NCBI RefSeq assembly: GCF_021601385.1
Contig: NZ_BQHO01000021.1
Coordinates: forward strand, 44,068 to 108,067
DNA length: 64,000 nucleotides
Source of the DNA: Pseudomonas parasichuanensis
GTDB lineage: Bacteria; Pseudomonadota; Gammaproteobacteria; Pseudomonadales; Pseudomonadaceae
Direction of reading: 5' to 3'
Below, one piece after another: positions 29,194-36,418 of the stretch (positions are counted from its first letter, which is position 1; each line of letters begins with the position of its first letter). Below the pieces are notes generated by a model. The model saw only the letters and a program-made list of their open reading frames with translations. It did not search any database and was not told where the DNA came from. Both the position numbers and the translations under genes were made by a program.

Positions 29194-30544
29194 GCCCCTG
29201 AAACTGGCCGTGGTCGGCCACACCAACGTCGGCAAGACCTCGCTGCTGCGCACCCTCACCCGTGATGTCGGCTTTGGCGAGGTCTCGCACCGCCCCAGCA
29301 CCACCCGCCATGTCGAAGGCGTGCGGCTGTCGGTGGACGGTGAGCCGCTGCTGGAGCTGTACGACACCCCCGGCCTGGAAGACGCCATCGCCCTGCTCGA
29401 CTACCTCGAACGCCTGGAACGCCCGGGCGAGCGGCTGGACGGCCCGGCCCGGCTGGAGCGTTTTCTTCAGGGCAGCGAGGCGCGCCAACGCTTTGAACAG
29501 GAAGCCAAGGTGCTGCGCCAGTTGCTGGCGAGCAACGCCGGGCTGTACGTGATCGACGCCCGCGAGCCGGTGCTGGCCAAGTACCGCGACGAGCTGGAGG
29601 TACTGGCCGGTTGCGGCAAGCCACTGCTGCCAGTGCTCAACTTCGTCGCCAGCCACCAGCACCGCGAGCCGGAATGGCGCGAAGCCCTGGCGCGGCTGGG
29701 GTTGCACGCCCTTGTGCGGTTTGACAGCGTGGCCCCGCCCGAAGATGGCGAACGGCGCCTCTACGAAAGCCTCGCCCTGTTGCTGGAAGAGGCCCGCCCG
29801 GCCCTGCAACGGCTGATCGACGACCAGCAGGCCCAGCGCCTGGCCCGCCAGCACAGCGGCAAGCGCCTGATCGCCGAATTGCTGCTCGATTGCGCCGCCT
29901 GCCGGCGCAGTGTCGAGCCCGCCGACGAAGCCAAGGCCATCGAGGCCCTGCGCCGCGACGTGCGCCAGCGCGAGCAGCGCTGCGTCGAGGCGCTGCTCAA
30001 GCTCTATGCCTTTCGCCGTGAAGATGCCGAGGCCGGTGACCTGCCGTTGCTGGATGGCCGTTGGGGCGATGACCTGTTCAACCCGGAAACCCTGAAGCTG
30101 CTGGGTGTGCGCCTGGGCAGTGGGGTGGCGGCAGGTGCGGCGGCGGGTGCCGGTGTCGATCTGCTGGTTGGCGGCCTGACCCTGGGCGCTGCCGCATTGG
30201 CTGGCGCCATTGCCGGCGGTGCGCTGCAGACTGCACGCAACTATGGTTCGCGGTTGATGGGCAAGTTGAAGGGCCAGCGAGAGTTGACGGTGGATGACAC
30301 TGTGCTGCGCCTGCTGGCACTGCGTCAGCAGCAGTTGATGGTGGCGTTGGATAGCCGCGGGCATGCGGCGCAGGACAGCATTCGCCTCGGCGCACTGGAC
30401 GAGAAGGCCTGGCGCGAAGGCAAGCTGCCCGAGGCGCTGAACAAGGCGCGGGCGCACCCGCAGTGGTCCACGCTCAATCCGGGGGCCAAGGTGAACCAGG
30501 CTGAGCGCCAGGAGCAGTTGGAGGCGTTGGTTTTACAGATCTGA
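29186..30544 (+). CDS. DUF3482-containing TRAFAC GTPase
   Basis: A 452-aa protein with an N-terminal Era/EngA-like G domain: P-loop VVGHTNVGKTSLLRTL, a switch-I STTRHVEG and the G3 DTPGLED. The expected G4 NKxD is replaced by LPVLNFVAS, so guanine recognition may be unusual. The C-terminal DUF3482 half holds a long Gly/Ala stretch around residues 310-355 (GSGVAAGAAAGAGVDLLVGG and on), likely membrane-inserting. The ATG at 29186 is 7 bases after GGAG and is preferred to the ATG at 29180, which lies one base after it. It overlaps the DUF2868 stop by 8 bp. Possible roles include membrane remodelling or sensing; none is established. Confidence 0.85.
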   Translation: MTEPLKLAVVGHTNVGKTSLLRTLTRDVGFGEVSHRPSTTRHVEGVRLSVDGEPLLELYDTPGLEDAIALLDYLERLERPGERLDGPARLERFLQGSEARQRFEQEAKVLRQLLASNAGLYVIDAREPVLAKYRDELEVLAGCGKPLLPVLNFVASHQHREPEWREALARLGLHALVRFDSVAPPEDGERRLYESLALLLEEARPALQRLIDDQQAQRLARQHSGKRLIAELLLDCAACRRSVEPADEAKAIEALRRDVRQREQRCVEALLKLYAFRREDAEAGDLPLLDGRWGDDLFNPETLKLLGVRLGSGVAAGAAAGAGVDLLVGGLTLGAAALAGAIAGGALQTARNYGSRLMGKLKGQRELTVDDTVLRLLALRQQQLMVALDSRGHAAQDSIRLGALDEKAWREGKLPEALNKARAHPQWSTLNPGAKVNQAERQEQLEALVLQI

Positions 30545-30556
30545 GTCAGCAGGCCC

Positions 30557-30632
30557 GGCCCTTTCGCGGGCAAGCCCGCTCCCACAGGATCTCCAAATAA
30601 CCTGTGGGAGCGGGTTTACCCGCGAAGAGGCC
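30557..30632. repeat. REP pair, GCGGG(C/T)AA(G/A)CCCGCTCCCACA class
   Basis: Head-to-head units lie between the convergent GTPase and HD-oxygenase genes. The left unit has stem CGGGC/GCCCG and the right CGGGT/ACCCG, a base-pair-preserving difference. Confidence 0.85.
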
Positions 30633-30645
30633 AGTACAGTCACCA

Positions 30646-31197
30646 TCAGATCAAAGCCAGTGCCTTGGCCTTGAGGACCTCCAGGTCCAGCAATGCCACA
30701 CCCACTTCCTTGGCCTGCTCATCCCACTCCCGCATCCGCAGGCTCACCGCAAACAACGGATCGCCCTCGAACGTATCCGCCTCGGCCTCACTCATCACCC
30801 CACCCTGATACCCCAGCGTGCGTCGGCTCGCCTCGCTCAACCGGTCGTAGTACCCCGGCTGGCGCAGGGTCAGGTAGCGCTTGGCCTCGACGTGGTACTG
30901 CACCAGCCGCGCCATGCGCTCGCCGAAACCGCAACGGCGCAGGTAGTCGGCGCCGAGGCGCTCATGGCTGACCACACCAAAGCCGCCCATGCTGCCTTGG
31001 CCTTCCCCCAGCAAGTGGCCGATGTCGTGGAAGAACGCGGCCAGCACCACTTCGTCGTCGTAGCCTTCGGCCATGGCCAACTGGGCGGCCTGGGACATGT
31101 GCTCGAGCTGGGTGATGGCTTCGCCGATGTAGTCGGCACTGCCGTGGTGTTGGTACAGGGCGAAGGTGTTGTCGATGACCTGGACTGCAGTGAGCAT
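30646..31197 (-). CDS. PhnZ/TmpB-type HD-domain phosphonate oxygenase
   Basis: A 183-aa HD protein that aligns by eye with the mixed-valent diiron oxygenase PhnZ, which splits the C-P bond of (R)-1-hydroxy-2-aminoethylphosphonate to glycine and phosphate. Matching features are DYIGEAITQLEH (Tyr23, Glu26, His33), FFHDIGH (His57-Asp58), MGGFGVVSHERLGADYLR (His78), YHVEAKRYL (His102) and REWDE (Asp159). The start at 31197 has AGGAG 7 bases upstream. It is the last gene of the aminoethylphosphonate-type transporter operon, separated from the binding-protein gene by a REP pair. No Fe/2-oxoglutarate hydroxylase (PhnY/TmpA) gene is adjacent. Substrate is inferred from family and context. Confidence 0.85.
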   Translation of the reverse strand: MLTAVQVIDNTFALYQHHGSADYIGEAITQLEHMSQAAQLAMAEGYDDEVVLAAFFHDIGHLLGEGQGSMGGFGVVSHERLGADYLRRCGFGERMARLVQYHVEAKRYLTLRQPGYYDRLSEASRRTLGYQGGVMSEAEADTFEGDPLFAVSLRMREWDEQAKEVGVALLDLEVLKAKALALI

Positions 31198-31223
31198 GGA
31201 TTCACTCCTGGATAAATCGGTAA

Positions 31224-31306
31224 GGCCAATCGCCGGCAAACCGGCTCCCACAAAGAGCAGCGTTACGCCGACCCTGTGGGAGCCGGCTTGCCGGCGATTC
31301 GAGGCC
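31224..31306. repeat. REP pair inside the phosphonate operon
   Basis: Head-to-head GCCGGCAAACCGGCTCCCACA / TGTGGGAGCCGGCTTGCCGGC units lie between the binding-protein and HD-oxygenase genes. It could stabilise the upstream mRNA or reduce expression of the HD gene. Confidence 0.85.
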
Positions 31307-31333
31307 GCAGGCCTCGCAGAAGACCAGCCGCTG

Positions 31334-32359
31334 TTACTGCTGGGCGACTTTCTCCGACTTGCCGTCATAGCGCTTGCGCCATTCGCTGAGGATCTCGTCG
31401 CGGTTCTTCGAGGCCCAGGCGAAGTCGTTCTTGATCAGGCGCTGCTCGTAGTCGGCCGGCAACTCGGTCTGTGGCTTGGCGATGCCCGGAGCAGCGAGCA
31501 CGGCGAAGTTCTCTTTGTATAGCTCCATCGCGGCGGGGCTGGCGGAGAAATCTGCCAGGCGCTTGGCCGCATCGGCCTTCGGCGAGCCCTTGATCACTGC
31601 AGTGGCCTCGATCTCCCAGCCCAAGCCTTCCTTCGGCAGCACGATGTCCAGCGGCGCGCCCTGGCGCTTGAGCTGCACGGCGGGGTATTCGAACGAGATG
31701 CCGATCGGGAACTCGCCAGCGGCAGCGAGCTTGCACGGCTTGGAGCCGGAATGAACGTACTGCCCGATGTTCTGGTGCAGGGCGTCCATGTAGGCCCAGC
31801 CCTGGGGCTCGCCAAAGGTCTGCAGCCAGGCGCTGACATCCAGGAAGCCAGTGCCGGACGAGGCCGGGTTGGGCATGACGATCTTGCCCTTGTACTCAGG
31901 CTTGGTCAGGTCCTGCCAGCTCAGCGGCTTGCTCAGGCCCTGTTTCTCGGCTTCGACGGTGTTGAAGCAGATGGTCGCAGCCCACACGTCCATGCCCACC
32001 CAGGCCGGCGGGTTGGCGGCGTCGCGGTAGTTGGGCGAGATCTTGCCCAGGTCCTTCGGCGCATAGGCGTCGAGCATGCCGTTCTGGTCGAGGATGGCCA
32101 GGCTGGACGCGGCCAGGCCCCACACCGCGTCGGCCTGCGGGCGGTCTTTTTCGGCCAGCAGCTTGGCGGTGATGATGCCGGTGGAGTCACGCACCCACTT
32201 GATCTCGATGTCCGGGTTGGCCTTCTCGAAGGCCTGCTTGTAGCTCTTGAGCTGCTCGGCCTCAAGGGCGGTGTAGACGGTCAGCTGGGTGGCGGCAGCC
32301 GAGGCCTGCAGGCTGAACACGGCGGATACGGCAGCGGCAAGTGCGAGGGGCTTGAACAT
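31334..32359 (-). CDS. 2-aminoethylphosphonate-type ABC transporter, periplasmic binding protein
   Basis: A 341-aa periplasmic solute-binding protein of the Fe3+/2-aminoethylphosphonate (PhnS2-like) family. The signal peptide is MFKPLALAAAVSAVFSLQAS then AAA. The mature N-terminus TQLTVYTALEAEQLKSYKQAF is typical of this cluster. Other conserved stretches are VWGLAASSLAILDQNGM, WVGMDVWAATICFNT and PNPASSGTGFLDVSAWLQ. It lies 30 bases downstream of the fused permease. Neighbouring ATPase, permease, LysR and HD-oxygenase genes support a phosphonate ligand over iron. Confidence 0.88.
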   Translation of the reverse strand: MFKPLALAAAVSAVFSLQASAAATQLTVYTALEAEQLKSYKQAFEKANPDIEIKWVRDSTGIITAKLLAEKDRPQADAVWGLAASSLAILDQNGMLDAYAPKDLGKISPNYRDAANPPAWVGMDVWAATICFNTVEAEKQGLSKPLSWQDLTKPEYKGKIVMPNPASSGTGFLDVSAWLQTFGEPQGWAYMDALHQNIGQYVHSGSKPCKLAAAGEFPIGISFEYPAVQLKRQGAPLDIVLPKEGLGWEIEATAVIKGSPKADAAKRLADFSASPAAMELYKENFAVLAAPGIAKPQTELPADYEQRLIKNDFAWASKNRDEILSEWRKRYDGKSEKVAQQ

Positions 32360-32389
32360 GGTGCGGTTCCTATCGTTGTGGGCAGTCGG

Positions 32390-34114
32390 TCAATGGCCGG
32401 GGGCGCGTTGGCGCCAGGCCTGGGAGCGGCGCAGCAGGCCGCGTGAAGCACCGGCCAGCAGCAGCGAGGCGGCGGCACTGGTGAGCAGGATCAGGGTGGA
32501 CATGGCGGCGGCGCCGCCGACGTTGCCGGCGTCATCCATGTTCAGCACGGCGACGGCAGCCAGGATGGTGTCGGGGCTGTAGAGGAAGATCGCCGCCGAC
32601 ACGGTGGTCATGCCCGAGACGAACAGGTAGCGGATGATGTCCAGCAGCGCCGGCAGGCAGATCGGTACGGTGACGCGCATGAAGTGCTTGTACAGCGGCG
32701 CCTTGAGCGACAGCGCGGCGGCTTCGAACTCGCCGTCGAGCTGGCGCAGGGCGGTGGTGGCGGTCATCTGCGCGGTGGTCAGGTAGTGGGCGATGGTGCA
32801 CACCACCAGCAGCGCCATGCTGCCGTAGAACACATGCAGCGGGTTGCCGTTGAGGTTGAAGAAGAACACGTAGCCCAGGCCGAGTACCAGGCCGGGCACG
32901 GCCATGGGGATGAAGCTGAGCAGGCGCAGGGCCTGATTGAGCAGGCGTTGGCCCTGGGTCTTCTCCATCAGGTAGGCGCCGCTGAAGATCACCACGCTGC
33001 CGATCAGCGCCGTGCACAGGGCCATGGTCACGCTGTTGCGGTAGGCCAGCCAGCCGCCACCGGCGGTGTCATCGAACTGGTAGTGGTTCAGCGACAGCGA
33101 CAGGTTGTAGGGCCAGAACTTGACCAGCGACGAGTACACCGCCATGCCGATCACCGCCAGCAGCGCCGCACACACCAGCACCACGATGGCCAGGAAGCAG
33201 GCATCGCGCAGCCTGGAAGGCTTGGGCTCGAACACCTGGGCCCGGCCGCTCATGGCATCGCCCTGGCGGCGGCGCAGCCAGGCATCGACCGCAAAGCTGA
33301 GCAAGGCCGGCACCAGCAGCACCATGCCGATCAACGCGCCACGGCCAAATTGTTGTTGGCCGACCACCGCCTTGTAGGCTTCCAGCGCCAGCACCTGGTA
33401 ATCACCGCCGACCACCACGGGCACGCCGAAGTCGGTGATGGTCAGGGTGAACACCAGGCAGAACGCGGCGAACACCGCCTGGCGCGTGGCCGGCCAGGTA
33501 ATGCTGAAGAAGGCCCGGGTTGGCCCGGCGCCCATGCTCGACGCGGCGTCGAACAGCCGCGCATCGGCCAGCGACAGCGCCGAGAGCAGGATCATCAGGG
33601 CGTGGGGGAAGGTGTAGATGGCCTCGCCGAGCACGATGCCCCAGAAGCCGTAGATGTTGTCGCTGAGCAGCCCGCGCAGCAGGCCCTGGTTGCCGAACAG
33701 GTACACCAGGGCGATGGCCGGCAGCATCGACGGTGCCAGCAGCGGCAGCAGCGAGATGCCGCGCCACAGGCCCTTGGCCGGGATCAGCGTGCGTTGCAGG
33801 GCATAGGCGAACAGGTAGGCCAGCGGCACCACGATGGCTGCGACGGTGAAGGCCACCGACAGGCTGTTGCCGAGCAGCCAGTGGAAGTTGGCGCTGGCGA
33901 ACAGCTCGCGGGCCGCCACCAGGCCACCGCCCTGGCCGGCATCGGCACTGAAGCCTTTCCAGAAGATCGCCAGCAGCGGCATCAGCACCGCCAGCACCAA
34001 CAGGAGCAGCAGCAGGCTCTTGCCACCGACGACAAACAGGCGGTCACCGAAGGCGACGCCACTGCGCGGCGCGGCCTTGGCGGTGTTCAGGGGCAGGGTC
34101 ATGGGCGCGGCCAT
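32390..34114 (-). CDS. 2-aminoethylphosphonate-type ABC transporter, fused double permease
   Basis: A 574-aa inner-membrane protein with two binding-protein-dependent permease domains in one chain, about twelve helices in all. Each half has an EAA-type loop: LSLADARLFDAASSMGAGPTRAF in the first half and LRQLDGEFEAAALSLKAPLYKHF in the second. Fused permeases are characteristic of this phosphonate transporter type, whereas the Salmonella system has separate PhnU and PhnV. The start at 34114 follows the ATPase stop by one base, so translation is probably coupled; MTLPLNT at 34102 is an alternative start. Confidence 0.9.
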   Translation of the reverse strand: MAAPMTLPLNTAKAAPRSGVAFGDRLFVVGGKSLLLLLLVLAVLMPLLAIFWKGFSADAGQGGGLVAARELFASANFHWLLGNSLSVAFTVAAIVVPLAYLFAYALQRTLIPAKGLWRGISLLPLLAPSMLPAIALVYLFGNQGLLRGLLSDNIYGFWGIVLGEAIYTFPHALMILLSALSLADARLFDAASSMGAGPTRAFFSITWPATRQAVFAAFCLVFTLTITDFGVPVVVGGDYQVLALEAYKAVVGQQQFGRGALIGMVLLVPALLSFAVDAWLRRRQGDAMSGRAQVFEPKPSRLRDACFLAIVVLVCAALLAVIGMAVYSSLVKFWPYNLSLSLNHYQFDDTAGGGWLAYRNSVTMALCTALIGSVVIFSGAYLMEKTQGQRLLNQALRLLSFIPMAVPGLVLGLGYVFFFNLNGNPLHVFYGSMALLVVCTIAHYLTTAQMTATTALRQLDGEFEAAALSLKAPLYKHFMRVTVPICLPALLDIIRYLFVSGMTTVSAAIFLYSPDTILAAVAVLNMDDAGNVGGAAAMSTLILLTSAAASLLLAGASRGLLRRSQAWRQRAPGH

Positions 34115-34115
34115 C

Positions 34116-35174
34116 TCAGGCAAACACCTGCAGGCTCTGCGGTGGCAGGGCCACCCAGATGTCCTGCGAGCCCAGGCGGGGCATGGCTTCCGGGGCCAGC
34201 TCGGCGAGCAGCGCATGGCCCGGCAGGGCCTTGAGCTCGAAGCTCATGCGGCAGCGGTTGCCGAGGAAAGTGATCTCGCGGACCTTGGCCGGGAACAGGT
34301 TCTCTTCATGCACCACCGGGTTGACGGTGATCGCCTCGGGGCGGCAGAACAACCGGCCACTGCTGGCACTGCCGGCGTTGGCCGCCAGGCGCATGTTCAT
34401 GCCGCCGACCTGGGCATGGCTGTCGCCGCTGCGCTGGAACGGCAGCCAGTTGCCCTGGCCGACGAATTCGGCGACGAACGGCGTGGCCGGCTGGTCGTAG
34501 ATTTCCTGCGGGGTGGCGTACTGCTCGACCTGGCCGTTGTTCATCACGGCGATGCGGTCGGCCATCAGCATGGCCTCGTCCTGGTTGTGGGTGACCATCA
34601 GCGTGGTGATGCCCAGTTGGCGTTGCAGCTGGCGCAGCTCGGTGCACAGGTGCTCGCGCACGCGGGCATCGAGTGCCGACATCGGCTCGTCGAGCAACAG
34701 CAGCGAAGGCTTGGGCGCCAGGGCGCGGGCCAGGGCCACCCGTTGCTGCTGGCCGCCGGAAAGTTGGCCGGGGTACTTCTTTTCGCTGCCCGACAGGCCG
34801 ACCAGTTCGAGCATCTCGCTGACACGCTCGCGCACCTGGTCCCGGCTGCTGGCGGTCAGGCCGTAGGCGATGTTGGCTTCGACGGTGAGGTTGGGGAACA
34901 GCGCATAGGACTGGAACAGGATGCCGTAGTCACGGGCCTGGGGCGGCAGCTCGGAAATGTCGCGCTCGCCGATGTACAGGGTGCCGCGGTCCTGGCGCTC
35001 GAGCCCTGCGATGCAGCGCAGCAGGGTGGTCTTGCCGCAGCCCGAGGGGCCGAGCAGGCACACCAGCTCGCCGGCGGCGATGTCCAGGGACACGTCGTTG
35101 AGCGCGGTGAAGGCGCCGAAGCGTTTGTGGATGCCGCGCACTTTCATCTGTGCGCCCGGGGTGACGTGGTTCAT
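34116..35174 (-). CDS. 2-aminoethylphosphonate-type ABC transporter, ATP-binding protein
   Basis: A 352-aa ABC ATPase with Walker A LLGPSGCGKTTLLRCIAGLE, the Q-loop region LFQSYALFPNLTVEANIAYGL, signature QLSGGQQQRVALARALAP, Walker B LLLLDEPMSALD and the H-loop TLMVTHNQDEAM. A C-terminal TOBE-like regulatory domain follows (PFQRSGDSHAQVGGM...VREITFLGNRCRMSFE). It is the first gene of the transporter operon, ahead of permease, binding protein and HD oxygenase. Confidence 0.92.
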   Translation of the reverse strand: MNHVTPGAQMKVRGIHKRFGAFTALNDVSLDIAAGELVCLLGPSGCGKTTLLRCIAGLERQDRGTLYIGERDISELPPQARDYGILFQSYALFPNLTVEANIAYGLTASSRDQVRERVSEMLELVGLSGSEKKYPGQLSGGQQQRVALARALAPKPSLLLLDEPMSALDARVREHLCTELRQLQRQLGITTLMVTHNQDEAMLMADRIAVMNNGQVEQYATPQEIYDQPATPFVAEFVGQGNWLPFQRSGDSHAQVGGMNMRLAANAGSASSGRLFCRPEAITVNPVVHEENLFPAKVREITFLGNRCRMSFELKALPGHALLAELAPEAMPRLGSQDIWVALPPQSLQVFA

Positions 35175-35289
35175 GGCAGGTCCTCATCGAAGCGATGGGG
35201 GCCATGCTAGGCAGGCTGTGCGAAGGTTCTGTGGCGTTGGGGCAAAAGCCGGTGATAGTGGTATAGGCAGATTTTGTAGTGGCCTTGAG

Positions 35290-35370
35290 GGCCCTATCGC
35301 TGGCAAGCCAGCTCCCACAAAAGCAGGTCGGCGCTAGCCCTGTGGGAGCCGGCTTGCCGGCGATGAGGCC
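35290..35370. repeat. REP pair, mixed GCTGGCAAGCCAGC / GCCGGCTTGCCGGC
   Basis: Head-to-head units lie between the LysR gene and the transporter operon. The left stem is CTGGC/GCCAG and the right CCGGC/GCCGG, so the two arms have diverged while each keeps its own pairing. The remaining bases up to 35174 presumably hold the transporter promoter; none was clear. Confidence 0.85.
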
Positions 35371-35391
35371 GGTGCAACCAGTCGAGAACTG

Positions 35392-36261
35392 TCAGAATTG
35401 CGAACCCACCACTTCCTGCGCCACCCCCAGGAACGCCGCCGGTAACCGCGCCTGGCGCCGCTCTTTCAGGCAGTACAGGTACTCATGCATCACCGGCGCA
35501 TCGTCCAGCGCCAGCACCCGCAGCTCGGGGTTGTGCGGCACCTCATGGCGGGCAATGATGCTGATGCCGATATTGCGCAGCACCGCCTCGCGGATCGACT
35601 CACGGCTGCCGATCTCCAGCAGCGCCCCGGCCTTCACCCCGGCGTCCTGCATCATCTGCTCGGTGAGCTTGCGGGTGGTCGAGCCCTTCTCGCGCATCAG
35701 CAGGCAATGCCCGGCCACCCCCTCGATCGACACCGCCTGGCGCTGGGCCAGCGGGTGGTTGCGGTGCACCGCCAGCACCAGCGGGTCGGTGCCCAGCACC
35801 CGGCGCACCAGGCGTGCGTCTTCGAGCAGTTGCGACGAAGCGGCGATATCCACCCGGTAGTCCTCGAGCATTTCCAGCACCTGCTGCGAGTTGCCGATCT
35901 CCACCGCCACTTCCACCTGGGGCAGGCGCTCGCGGAAGATCTTCACCAGGTCGAGGATGTAGTACGGCGCGGTGGCGGCGATGCGCAGGCTGCCCTGGGC
36001 CTGGCCGCTGTTGCGCAGTTCGAACTCGATGTCCGCCTCCTGCTGCAGCAGTGCCTTGACCATCGGCAGCAGGCGCACGCCCTCTTCGCTGAGTACCAGG
36101 CGCCGGCCGCCACGGTAGAACAGCTCGACGTTGTACTGGCTTTCAAGGTTGCGGATCTGCGTGGTCACCGTGGGCTGGCTGAGCCCGAGCTTCTTCGCCG
36201 CCAGGGTGATGCTGCCCTGGCGGGCCACCATGTAGAAGGCCTTGAGCTCGGCACTGAGCAT
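35392..36261 (-). CDS. LysR-family regulator of the phosphonate transporter cluster
   Basis: A 289-aa LysR-type regulator. The N-terminal winged HTH reads MLSAELKAFYMVARQGSITL then AAKKLGLSQPTVTTQIRNLE. The effector domain starts near GSLRIAATAPYYILDLVKIF. The sequence is of the type found beside aminoethylphosphonate transport and catabolism genes. It is transcribed in the same direction as the transporter operon, with a REP pair between, so it has its own transcript. Start at 36261. Confidence 0.88.
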   Translation of the reverse strand: MLSAELKAFYMVARQGSITLAAKKLGLSQPTVTTQIRNLESQYNVELFYRGGRRLVLSEEGVRLLPMVKALLQQEADIEFELRNSGQAQGSLRIAATAPYYILDLVKIFRERLPQVEVAVEIGNSQQVLEMLEDYRVDIAASSQLLEDARLVRRVLGTDPLVLAVHRNHPLAQRQAVSIEGVAGHCLLMREKGSTTRKLTEQMMQDAGVKAGALLEIGSRESIREAVLRNIGISIIARHEVPHNPELRVLALDDAPVMHEYLYCLKERRQARLPAAFLGVAQEVVGSQF

Positions 36262-36312
36262 TGTGGATAACCTCTTGTGGAACAGACATGACCGGGGACC
36301 CAACACGCCCCC

Positions 36313-36397
36313 TGTGGGAGCGGCTTCAGCCGCGAACACCGGCAGAGCCGGTGCCATCCACCGCGTTGCCTGCTTCGCGGCTAAAGCCGCTCCCACA
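36313..36397. repeat. REP-like pair, TGTGGGAGCGGCTTCAGCCGCGAA class
   Basis: Arms TGTGGGAGCGGCTTCAGCCGCGAA and TTCGCGGCTAAAGCCGCTCCCACA flank about 37 bp between lysR and cadA. The core GCGGCTNNAGCCGC differs from the other REP classes in this window. Confidence 0.8.
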
Positions 36398-36418
36398 ATG
36401 ACCGCGTCGCCGGTGGCG

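Noticed and set aside
27232-29388. 718-residue open frame covering folA and the strand opposite the DUF2868 gene
   Set aside because: Only its last 171 codons look like protein (dihydrofolate reductase). The rest is the high-GC shadow of DUF2868, with no conserved motif.
31334-35174. The ABC transporter as a ferric iron (FbpABC-type) system
   Set aside because: The binding protein resembles the iron family in fold. The fused permease, adjacent LysR and PhnZ-like gene fit the aminoethylphosphonate type better.
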